From: CAYLRF01 sp964385995
GTDB lineage: Bacteria; Bacillota; Clostridia; Lachnospirales; Lachnospiraceae
Length of the DNA: 28,761 bases
Direction of reading: 5' to 3'
Assembly: GCA_964385995.1 (NCBI GenBank)
Contig: CAYLRF010000016.1
Location: 1 to 28,761, forward strand
The position numbers were made by a program, and so were the translations under genes. How positions within the stretch are numbered: position 1 is the first letter of the stretch; each line of letters starts with the position of its first letter. Of this stretch, positions 17,337-24,268 are shown piece after piece. A model generated the notes under the pieces. That model worked only from the letters and a program-made list of their open reading frames with translations, was not told where the DNA came from and made no database searches.

Positions 17337-17725
17337 TGGATATCGCGAACGACAGGGCGGAAAAGATCGCCATGATAAGCGGCGTAAATCCCGCCAAATG
17401 TATGAAATGCGGCAAGTGCTCCGCCACCTGTCCCGCCTTTAACGAGATGGACATTAAGCCGCACGAATTTGTCTCGTATGTCATGGAGGGCGACATTGAG
17501 ACGCTCGTACATTCCAGGTCCCTTGAGAAATGTCTGTCATGCTTCGCCTGCATTGAGAGGTGCCCCCGAAACGTACAGCCGGGGAAACTTATCGACGCGG
17601 CCAGGCAGGTCCTTATCCGCGAGAAGGGCGCGACGTGCCTCTCGCCCGATGAGGTGCCCGAACTTCTCGATGAGGACACGCCTCAGCAGCTTCTCGTGAG
17701 CGCGTTCAGAAGATACAGGAGGTGA
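17336..17725 (+). CDS. hdrC: Heterodisulfide reductase subunit C-like, 2x[4Fe-4S]
   Basis: A 129-residue electron-transfer subunit with two ferredoxin-type motifs: CMKCGKCSATCP (Cys 22, 25, 28, 32) and CLSCFACIERCP (Cys 66, 69, 72, 76). It bridges HdrA and HdrB in Hdr complexes. The start overlaps the hdrB stop by one base, with AAGGAGG ten nt upstream. The end lies 5 nt before the preferred hdrA start. The length is normal for soluble HdrC with no fused membrane domain, so the complex is cytoplasmic. Confidence 0.92.
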   Translation: MDIANDRAEKIAMISGVNPAKCMKCGKCSATCPAFNEMDIKPHEFVSYVMEGDIETLVHSRSLEKCLSCFACIERCPRNVQPGKLIDAARQVLIREKGATCLSPDEVPELLDEDTPQQLLVSAFRRYRR

Positions 17726-17730
17726 GCCGC

Positions 17731-19719
17731 GTGCAGAGGATAGGAGTATTTGTCTGTCATTGCGGAAGCAATATCGCCGCTACGGTGGACGTGAAAAAGG
17801 TGACGGAGGCGGCGCTTTCGGAGCCGGGCGTCATCTGGGCGGAGGATTATCCCTATATGTGTTCGGAGGCCGGACAGGGGAAAATATATGCCGCCGTGAA
17901 AGAAAAGAACCTTACGGGCGCGGTCATCTGCTCATGTTCGCCGCGTATGCATGAAAATACGTTCCGGGAGGCCGCGAGGCGTGCCGGGCTTAATCCTTAT
18001 ATGGTGGAAATCGCCAATATCAGGGAGCATTGCTCGTGGATACATAAGGACCGCGATGAGGCGACGAAAAAAGCCGTAGTGCTTATGAGAGCGGCCGTGG
18101 CGAAGGTGAACCTCGACTCGTCCCTAAAGCCGGGGGAGAGCCGCGTGACTAAGAGGGCGCTTGTGATAGGCGGCGGCATAGCGGGCATACAGAGCGCGCT
18201 TGATATAGCGGACGCGGGATACGAGGTTGACATAGTAGAGAAATCCCCCAGTATCGGCGGGAGGATGTCGCAGCTTGATAAGACCTTTCCCACGCTTGAC
18301 TGCGCGGCGTGCATACTGACGCCGAAGATGGTGGAAGCCGCCGCGCATGAGAACATAGATATCTTCACATACAGCGAAGTCGAAAAAGTGACGGGCTTCG
18401 TGGGTGATTTTACGGTCGATATCCGAAAGAAGGCGAGATTTGTCGATGAGGATAAATGCACGGGCTGCGGCCTGTGTCAGGAGAAATGCCCGTCGAGAAA
18501 GACGCCGAGCGAGTTTAACCGTTCGTTAAGTACGAGAAGCGCCATCTACACGCCGTTCGCTCAGGCAATCCCGAATGTCCCCGTGATAGACGCAAAGGCC
18601 TGCATATATAAGAAGACCGGCAAGTGCGGGATATGCTCGAAAGTATGTCAGGCGGGCGCCATCGATTATGAGCAGGCGGATGAGATAATTACCCGTAAGT
18701 ACGGCGCGATCGTCGTGGCGACGGGATTTGACATGATAAGTTTGGATAAATATGATGAATATGCCTACAGTCAGAGCAGGGATGTGGTGACATCTCTTGA
18801 GCTTGAGCGGATCATGAACGCCGCCGGTCCCACGGGAGGTCATCTTCAGAGACTTTCAGACGGGAGAGAGCCGGGGGAGATAGTCTTCATACAGTGTGTC
18901 GGAAGCCGCTGCGATGATAACAGAGGCAAGAGTTATTGCTCGAAAATATGCTGCATGTATACCGCGAAGCACGCCATGCTGATAAAAGACAAATATCCGG
19001 ACACAAACGTAACGGTATTTTATATAGACGTGCGCACGCCGGGCAAAAATTTCGACGAGTTTTACAGGAGAGCCGCCGAGGATTACGGGGTAAATTACGT
19101 GAAGGGTCAGGTGGGGAAGGTTCTTTTGCAGCCTGACGGAAAGCTTCTCGTAAAAGGAGTCGATCTTATCGCGAATAAACAGGTGGTAAAAGAGGCCGAC
19201 ATGGTGGTGCTCGCCGCCGCGATCGAGCCTGATAAGGACGCGAGAAAGATAGCGACCATGCTCACGGCGAGCATGGATACGAATAACTTCTTTACGGAGT
19301 CGCACGCCAAGCTTCGCCCCGTCGAGTCTCCTACGGCGGGAATATTCCTTTCGGGTACCTGTCAGGGTCCGAAGGACATACCCGAGACGGTGGCGCAGGC
19401 GGGAGCCGCGGCCGTGAAAGTGATAGGGCTTCTCGCGAAGGATAAACTGCTTACGAACCCCTGCACGGCCATATGCGACGAGCTCATGTGCAACGGCTGC
19501 TCATCCTGCGAGAAAGTGTGCCCCTACGGCGCCATTTCATATGAAGATAAGGAAGTAAACGATCACGGGATCAGGCAGACGCGCAGAGTCGCCGTCGTGA
19601 ACGCGGCGCTTTGTCAGGGCTGCGGTGCGTGCACTGTGGCCTGTCCCTCGGGCGCCATGGATCTTCAGGGATTTTCAAACAGACAGATCACAGCGGAGGT
19701 GGACGCGATATGCCGATAG
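17731..19719 (+). CDS. hdrA: Heterodisulfide reductase subunit A-like flavoprotein
   Basis: A 662-residue HdrA, the FAD-containing subunit that performs flavin-based electron bifurcation in known Hdr complexes. Domains in order: an N-terminal HdrA region (GVFVCHCGSNIAATVDV); the FAD Rossmann motif GGGIAG (about 147-152) with ...IVEKSPSIGGRMSQLDKTFP; the conserved TLDCAACILTPKM cysteine pair; a [4Fe-4S] motif CTGCGLCQEKCP (about 243-253); a second cysteine cluster (KCGICSKVCQ, about 300); and two C-terminal [4Fe-4S] sites (CNGCSSCEKVCP and CQGCGACTVACP). GTG 17731 was chosen because AGGAGG sits 8 nt upstream; GTG 17722 also overlaps the hdrC stop. The end overlaps the next gene by 10 nt. Confidence 0.93.
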   Translation: MQRIGVFVCHCGSNIAATVDVKKVTEAALSEPGVIWAEDYPYMCSEAGQGKIYAAVKEKNLTGAVICSCSPRMHENTFREAARRAGLNPYMVEIANIREHCSWIHKDRDEATKKAVVLMRAAVAKVNLDSSLKPGESRVTKRALVIGGGIAGIQSALDIADAGYEVDIVEKSPSIGGRMSQLDKTFPTLDCAACILTPKMVEAAAHENIDIFTYSEVEKVTGFVGDFTVDIRKKARFVDEDKCTGCGLCQEKCPSRKTPSEFNRSLSTRSAIYTPFAQAIPNVPVIDAKACIYKKTGKCGICSKVCQAGAIDYEQADEIITRKYGAIVVATGFDMISLDKYDEYAYSQSRDVVTSLELERIMNAAGPTGGHLQRLSDGREPGEIVFIQCVGSRCDDNRGKSYCSKICCMYTAKHAMLIKDKYPDTNVTVFYIDVRTPGKNFDEFYRRAAEDYGVNYVKGQVGKVLLQPDGKLLVKGVDLIANKQVVKEADMVVLAAAIEPDKDARKIATMLTASMDTNNFFTESHAKLRPVESPTAGIFLSGTCQGPKDIPETVAQAGAAAVKVIGLLAKDKLLTNPCTAICDELMCNGCSSCEKVCPYGAISYEDKEVNDHGIRQTRRVAVVNAALCQGCGACTVACPSGAMDLQGFSNRQITAEVDAICR

Positions 19720-20207
19720 AAGAGATCTCACGGGCGGCGCGGTCGTCAAAATCAGACAGTTCGGGTTCGGCGGTCGCGGCTTCGGAGTTTAAGCCGAAGA
19801 TAGTGGCGTTTTGCTGCAACTGGTGCAGTTACGCGGGCGCGGATCTCGCGGGAAGCAGCAGACTGTCATATCCCGCGGATGTTAAGATCATAAGGGTTCC
19901 CTGCTCGTGCCGTGTAAATCCCATGTTTATCTTAAGAGCGTTTGAGAAAGGCGCGGACGGAGTCATCCTCTGCGGCTGTCATCCGGGCGACTGTCATTAC
20001 ATGACGGGGAATTTTTATACCAGAAGGCGTATGAGGCTGCTCTTTTCCATGCTCGATTTCATCGGAGTCGAGAGAAGCCGCGTGAGAGTGGAATGGGTTT
20101 CCGCCGCGGAAGGCGTGAAATTTTCGCAGACCATGAACGAGTTCGTAGAGACCGTGCGCAGTCTGGGTGAAAATGTCAGATTGGGGGATCTAAGATGCAG
20201 GAGTTAA
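19710..20207 (+). CDS. flxD: MvhD/FlxD-like [2Fe-2S] electron-transfer subunit
   Basis: A 165-residue protein of the MvhD family (hydrogenase iron-sulfur subunit D), which brings electrons to HdrA. The family cysteine pattern is intact: FCCNWCSYAGAD (about 34-45), PCSCRV (about 64-69), CGCHPGDCHYMTGN (about 88-101). The first about 26 residues are Ser/Ala-rich and look like a disordered extension. ATG 19710 overlaps the hdrA end by 10 nt, with GGAGGT nine nt upstream. No hydrogenase genes (MvhA/MvhG) are nearby, but FlxA-like genes are. So the electron donor is probably NAD(P)H through Flx rather than H2 (inference). The gene symbol follows the Flx naming by context. Confidence 0.85.
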   Translation: MPIEEISRAARSSKSDSSGSAVAASEFKPKIVAFCCNWCSYAGADLAGSSRLSYPADVKIIRVPCSCRVNPMFILRAFEKGADGVILCGCHPGDCHYMTGNFYTRRRMRLLFSMLDFIGVERSRVRVEWVSAAEGVKFSQTMNEFVETVRSLGENVRLGDLRCRS

Positions 20208-21172
20208 TAAAACGCGCGCGCGAGCTGCTTGACGGCGGCGAGGTAACGCGTGTTTTGGGATGGAAAGCAGGAGAGCTTATATACGATCGCGAGCCCGCCA
20301 TTTTCGAGTCGTCCGATGAGCTTATGGGCTTCGTGTATGACGCGTTCTGCGGGCCGAATCTCAGTAAGTACCTGATCGAGGCTTCCGAAAGGGACGGGAG
20401 AACGCTTGTTTTTTTAAAACCGTGCGATTCTTACAGTTTCAATCAGCTGGTAAAAGAACACCGTGTCGACAGGGATAAAGTCTATGCTGTGGGAGTAGGA
20501 TGCGGGGGCAATATAGATTTAAATAAGCTTAAAAAAGCGCGCGTTAAGGCCGCGGTGTCCGTAAGCGGCGAAAAGCCTGAAGATGACACGGACATACTCT
20601 CTTTTAAGACACTTTACGGCGACAGAGAAGTGCCGTATAAAGACGTGCTGCTTGAAAGATGTCTTGTATGCAGGGGTAAGGAGCATGTCGGATGTGATGA
20701 AGTGACAGGCGTATCACACGACAGAGCGGGAGGCGACAGGTTCGCCGAGGTTAAAAGGATAGAGGCGCTTTCACCTTCCGAACGATTCTCCTTCTTTCAA
20801 AATGAGCTCAGTAAGTGTATCCGCTGCAACGCCTGCCGGAACGTTTGCCCCGCGTGCAGCTGCCGAAAGTGCGTGTTTGACAGCACGAAATTTGACAGCG
20901 TGCAGAAAGCGAATTCAGACTCCTTCGAGGAAAAGATGTTTCATATCATCCGCTCCTTTCACGTGGCGGGAAGATGTACCGACTGCGGAGAGTGCAGCAG
21001 GGTTTGCCCGCAGGGCATACCGCTTCATCTTTTTAACCGCAAGTTCATAAAAGACATCAATGAATTTTACGGAGAATATCAGGCGGGGGCGGATACGTCT
21101 TTAAAGGGGCCGCTTACGGATTACGCGGCGGATGACGCCGATCCTGACGCGCCGACGCGCCCGCGGGTGTGA
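20195..21172 (+). CDS. FlxC-like/FrhB-like iron-sulfur subunit, 2x[4Fe-4S]
   Basis: A 325-residue soluble protein. The N-terminal half (LGWKAGELIY, FCGPNLSKYL, FLKPCDSYSFNQL, VGVGCGG) resembles the N-terminal domain of F420-dehydrogenase beta-like or Hdr-associated proteins. The C-terminal part has two ferredoxin motifs, CIRCNACRNVCP (Cys 208, 211, 214, 218) and CTDCGECSRVCP (Cys 261, 264, 267, 271). Extra cysteines follow the first motif directly (ACSCRKC). The gene overlaps the MvhD-like gene by 13 nt, so it belongs to the same complex. It probably relays electrons between FlxA and HdrA (inference). The last about 25 residues are a low-complexity Asp/Pro tail. The exact correspondence to FlxB or FlxC of Desulfovibrio is uncertain. 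Confidence 0.75.
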   Translation: MQELIKRARELLDGGEVTRVLGWKAGELIYDREPAIFESSDELMGFVYDAFCGPNLSKYLIEASERDGRTLVFLKPCDSYSFNQLVKEHRVDRDKVYAVGVGCGGNIDLNKLKKARVKAAVSVSGEKPEDDTDILSFKTLYGDREVPYKDVLLERCLVCRGKEHVGCDEVTGVSHDRAGGDRFAEVKRIEALSPSERFSFFQNELSKCIRCNACRNVCPACSCRKCVFDSTKFDSVQKANSDSFEEKMFHIIRSFHVAGRCTDCGECSRVCPQGIPLHLFNRKFIKDINEFYGEYQAGADTSLKGPLTDYAADDADPDAPTRPRV

Positions 21173-21303
21173 CTGCCCGGTAAAACGAGGAAAATTATTT
21201 TTTTAAGACGGTTATCCGTTAAATTCCCGTGAAACGTTCTTTGTGACGCGTAGTAAAACGAAGAAATTTACTTTTTTAAGACGATCCGGCGGAGGTAACG
21301 CGA
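21173..21303 (+). repeat. Intra-operon spacer with 31-nt direct repeats, about 73-bp period
   Basis: Two copies of a motif starting gtaaaacga and ending ttttttaagacg lie at 21180-21210 and 21253-21283, with a few substitutions between them. The first is followed by an ACGG-ttat-CCGT hairpin. The second ends just upstream of the GGAGGT ribosome binding site of the next gene. A-rich and T-rich blocks inside the repeat could act in processing or partial termination. Function unknown. Confidence 0.75.
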
Positions 21304-22344
21304 ATGTATAAGACGGCAAAGGAAAATCTTACGAAGCTTTACCGTAAGATAGCGTCAAAGATGGATTTATACCTGCCCGTTAATATGGCGGGAGAGGTGA
21401 ACTTCGCCGCATGGCGGGAGGGCGCCGAGGCGGATATCGACACTTTAAAGACAGTAAAATCCGCGAAAGACGCTTTTTTCCCTCAAAGCGAAAATCTTTA
21501 TACCTGTTACGAGGATCGAGGGGACCTAAACATAAAGCCCGAGGATCTCGCGGACAGGGATTTTGTCGTCTTCGGGATGAAAGGCTGCGACGCGCGGGGA
21601 CTTACCGTGCTTGACAGGGTATTTCTCTGTGATCCCGTCGATACTTTTTACGCCGCCAGACGCGAGCACGGGATAACGGTGGCTTTCGCCTGTCATGAGC
21701 CGGATGAAACCTGCTTTTGCGAGCCGTTCGGAGTCGATCCGGCGGAGCCTGTTTCCGACGTGGCCTGCTGGCAGACAAAGGGTATCATATACTGGAAGCC
21801 GCTCACCGATAAGGGAGAAAGGCTCACGAAAGAGGTGGGGGAACTTCTTATCGAAACGGATGAGAACGATGAAAAGACGGTCGCGGCCGAGAAAGAACAT
21901 ATAAGAGATACCGCCGACAAAATGCCGTATATGCACCTTTCGCTTGAGGGATGGGACGGCGATAAGCTCATGGAAAAATTCGATTCCCCGCTGTGGAAGG
22001 AGCTGTATAAGCCCTGCATAGCCTGCGGTACATGCACCTTTGTCTGCCCCGTATGTCAATGTTACGATATCAGGGATTATGACACCGGGCATGGGATTAA
22101 GCGGTTCCGCTGCTGGGATTCGTGCATGTATTCGGATTTTACCATGATGGCTCACGGCAATAACAGAACCGATCAAATGCAGCGCTTCAGACAGAGATTC
22201 ATGCATAAGCTGGTTTATTTTCCCGCGAATAATGACGGCATGTATTCCTGTGTCGGCTGCGGGCGCTGTCTCATAAAATGCCCCGTCTCACTTAACATAG
22301 TGAAGGTGATAAAGGCGTTTGAAAATAAGGGAGGCGATGACTGA
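21304..22344 (+). CDS. FlxB-like/AsrA-like iron-sulfur subunit, 2x[4Fe-4S]
   Basis: A 346-residue protein resembling the iron-sulfur subunit of sulfhydrogenase/anaerobic sulfite reductase A and FlxB. Its N-terminal domain contains FPQSENLYTC, GMKGCDARGL, DPVDTFYAARRE and CFCEPFGVDP. Two [4Fe-4S] motifs follow: CIACGTCTFVCPVCQC (Cys 238, 241, 244, 248) and CVGCGRCLIKCP (Cys 316, 319, 322, 326), with the characteristic RCWDSCMYSDFTMMA segment between. It normally partners an FAD/NAD subunit encoded next to it, as here. GGAGGT is seven nt before the ATG. The stop overlaps the next start (TGATG). Confidence 0.82.
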   Translation: MYKTAKENLTKLYRKIASKMDLYLPVNMAGEVNFAAWREGAEADIDTLKTVKSAKDAFFPQSENLYTCYEDRGDLNIKPEDLADRDFVVFGMKGCDARGLTVLDRVFLCDPVDTFYAARREHGITVAFACHEPDETCFCEPFGVDPAEPVSDVACWQTKGIIYWKPLTDKGERLTKEVGELLIETDENDEKTVAAEKEHIRDTADKMPYMHLSLEGWDGDKLMEKFDSPLWKELYKPCIACGTCTFVCPVCQCYDIRDYDTGHGIKRFRCWDSCMYSDFTMMAHGNNRTDQMQRFRQRFMHKLVYFPANNDGMYSCVGCGRCLIKCPVSLNIVKVIKAFENKGGDD

Positions 22345-23198
22345 TGGAAGGTAGCGCCGCGGGTATCAGAAAAAATACGGACGCTCTTATCCCGAAAGTC
22401 GGGATCATTACGGATATCACGGAGGAAACGCCCGACGTTAAGACTTTCAGGGTGAACGCCCCCGGGGGCGGGAAGCTTTTCGATCATATGCCGGGGCAGT
22501 GCGCCATGCTCTGCGCGCCGGGTGTGGGAGAGGCGATGTTTTCCATCACATCGTCGCCGACGGTTAAGGATTATCAGGAATTCAGCATAAAAAAATGCGG
22601 TGAGCTCACGGACTACCTTCACAGCGTGCGGGTCGGCTCGAAAATCACGGTGAGGGGTCCTTACGGCAATCATTTCCCCGTCGAGGATGTGTTAAAGGGC
22701 AGGGATCTCGTGTTTATCGCCGGAGGCATCGGACTCGCGCCGCTTCGCTCCGTGATAAATTACGTCATTGACAACAGAAAAGATTACGGCAGGGTCGATG
22801 TTATCTACGGCGCCCGTTCGGCCGATGATCTCGTAAAACTTTCCGAGATTCAAAATGTCTGGATGAAGTCGGACGGCATAAATGTGCATCTTACCATTGA
22901 CCGCCCGCAGGAGTGCTGGGACGGTCACGTGGGATTCGTGCCGAATTACGTGAAGGAGGTAAATCCCGATCCGGCGTCCATAGCCCTTGTCTGCGGACCT
23001 CCGATCATGATAAAATTCGTGCTCGCGGGCCTTAAGGAGCTGGGCTTTAGGGATGACAGGATATATACGACTTTCGAGCTGCGCATGAAATGCGGCATCG
23101 GCAAATGCGGGCGCTGCAACATCGGCTCCAAGTACGTCTGCAAGGACGGGCCGGTATTTCGGATCGACGAGATAGATGAATTGCCGGATGAATATTGA
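22344..23198 (+). CDS. flxA: FlxA-like FAD/NAD(P)H-binding oxidoreductase subunit
   Basis: A 284-residue ferredoxin-NADP+ reductase-fold subunit (family of AsrB, sulfhydrogenase gamma, PyrK and FlxA). Motifs: PGQCAMLCAPG and AMFSITSSP for FAD; GPYGNHFP; AGGIGLAPLRS (about 126-136) for nicotinamide binding; VCGPPIMIKF. At the C-terminus it carries a [2Fe-2S] site with Cys 250, 255, 258 and 266 (MKCGIGKCGRCNIGSKYVC). It would take hydride from NAD(P)H and feed single electrons to the FlxB/C/D chain. The start overlaps the previous stop by one base. The first about 18 residues are an extra tail. NADH rather than NADPH is likely from the family but is not shown. Confidence 0.87.
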   Translation: MEGSAAGIRKNTDALIPKVGIITDITEETPDVKTFRVNAPGGGKLFDHMPGQCAMLCAPGVGEAMFSITSSPTVKDYQEFSIKKCGELTDYLHSVRVGSKITVRGPYGNHFPVEDVLKGRDLVFIAGGIGLAPLRSVINYVIDNRKDYGRVDVIYGARSADDLVKLSEIQNVWMKSDGINVHLTIDRPQECWDGHVGFVPNYVKEVNPDPASIALVCGPPIMIKFVLAGLKELGFRDDRIYTTFELRMKCGIGKCGRCNIGSKYVCKDGPVFRIDEIDELPDEY

Positions 23199-23536
23199 TT
23201 TTACGCCCGTGGTGTCATTTTTGCTCCGACATCATTACATTTATTAAAGGAAGCAAGAAAGAGAAGGTTGGAATAAACTTCCCAAACTGTCTTGATGACG
23301 CGCTAAAGGGCGTCAGTTAAAGGGCTCGGAAAAGAGGAAAGCTTGGGGGTAAACTTCCGAAACTGCCTTGATGACGCGCNNNNNNNNNNNNNNNNNNNNN
23401 NNNNNNNNNNNNNNNNNNNNNNNNNNNNNNNNNNNNNNNNNNNNNNNNNNNNNNNNNNNNNNNNNNNNNNNNNNNNNNNGTAAACTTCCGAAACTGCCTT
23501 GATGACGCGCCGGGGCGCGTCGGGAAAGAGGGAAAT
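23199..23536 (+). repeat. Tandem repeat of about 76 bp upstream of frdB, containing an assembly gap
   Basis: A 30-nt core starting taaacttcc and ending cttgatgacgcgc occurs at 23274-23303, 23350-23379 and 23481-23510. The spacing of the first two copies is 76 bp. The flank before each core is also similar (aagag... ttgg), so the true unit is about 76 bp. Each unit can form a hairpin (gacgc...gcgtc; in the third copy gacgcgc-cggg-gcgcgtc). An outer cttcc...ggaaa pairing is possible. The 100-N gap lies exactly between copies two and three, as expected when a repeat array collapses in assembly; the copy number is unknown. The last unit ends about 26 nt before the frdB start. Confidence 0.8.
23380..23479. 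other. Assembly gap (100 N) inside tandem repeat
   Basis: Exactly 100 N. Both flanks are the same repeat sequence, so the gap is a collapsed or unresolved repeat of unknown length. Confidence 0.98.
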
Positions 23537-24211
23537 ATGGCCGATATGATCAATATCTATTTGTATGGGAAGAAGTATAAGGTTCCGTCGGACCTTACGA
23601 TTATGGAAGCGTTCGAGTATTCCGGATACCGCCTGGTGCGCGGGTGCGGTTGCAGGAACGGTTTTTGCGGGGCCTGCGCCACCATATACAGGATAAAAGG
23701 TCAAAATGAACTGACAGGGTGTCTCGCCTGCTCGACCAAGGTGCAAAACGATATGTGCGTCGCTTCCATACCGTTTTTCCCTTTGGAAAAGAAGACTTAC
23801 GACATAACGGAGATAAAGCCCACGCAGGAGATAATGATGCAGCTGTATCCCGAGATCTACGCCTGTATCGGCTGCAATGCCTGCACGAAGGCCTGTCCGC
23901 AGGATCTGGATGTCATGCAGTACATCGCTTACGCGCAGAGAGGCGATTTTGAGAAATGCGCGAAGCTTTCGTTTGACTGCGTGATGTGCGGTATCTGTTC
24001 CTCCAGATGTCCCGCCGGCATTTCCCATCCGCAGGTCGCATTGCTTGCGAGGCGCCTTACGGGGAAATATCTGCACCCCGAGGCCGGGCACTTAAAAAAA
24101 CGCGTGGAAGAGATAGAAAACGGCGAATGTGAAGCGATGATGGATGAAATCATGTCGAAATCTCCCGAGGAGCTTGAAAAGCTCTATAACGGCAGGGAGA
24201 TCGAGAAATAA
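23537..24211 (+). CDS. frdB: Fumarate reductase/succinate dehydrogenase-type iron-sulfur subunit
   Basis: A 224-residue protein with an N-terminal plant-type [2Fe-2S] domain (Cys 37, 39, 44, 47, 62, 65: CGCRNGFCGAC and GCLAC) and two [4Fe-4S] motifs, CIGCNACTKACP (Cys 110, 113, 116, 120) and CVMCGICSSRCP (Cys 148, 151, 154, 158). Classical FrdB/SdhB carries one [2Fe-2S], one [4Fe-4S] and one [3Fe-4S] cluster. Here the last site is a full CxxCxxCxxxCP, so two [4Fe-4S] clusters are expected, as in thiol:fumarate reductase TfrB. Unlike TfrB it has no C-terminal CCG domain. It is followed 57 nt later by the flavoprotein and has no quinone-site membrane partner. A weak site (agagggaaat) precedes the ATG. 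Confidence 0.82.
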   Translation: MADMINIYLYGKKYKVPSDLTIMEAFEYSGYRLVRGCGCRNGFCGACATIYRIKGQNELTGCLACSTKVQNDMCVASIPFFPLEKKTYDITEIKPTQEIMMQLYPEIYACIGCNACTKACPQDLDVMQYIAYAQRGDFEKCAKLSFDCVMCGICSSRCPAGISHPQVALLARRLTGKYLHPEAGHLKKRVEEIENGECEAMMDEIMSKSPEELEKLYNGREIEK

Positions 24212-24268
24212 AGATTTTAAAATACGGCGGCGCTTAAAATACGTCCGCGAAAACAGGAGGATCGACAC
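24212..24268 (+). repeat. Short spacer with 10-bp direct repeat
   Basis: ttaaaatacg occurs at 24217-24226 and again at 24234-24243, followed by AGGAGG (24255-24260) for the flavoprotein gene. Minor. Confidence 0.5.

Noticed and set aside
23274..23510. CRISPR array
   Set aside because: The 30-nt cores are regularly spaced, but the sequences between them are also similar, the cores contain mismatches, and no cas genes are present. The array sits inside an operon, directly before a ribosome binding site.
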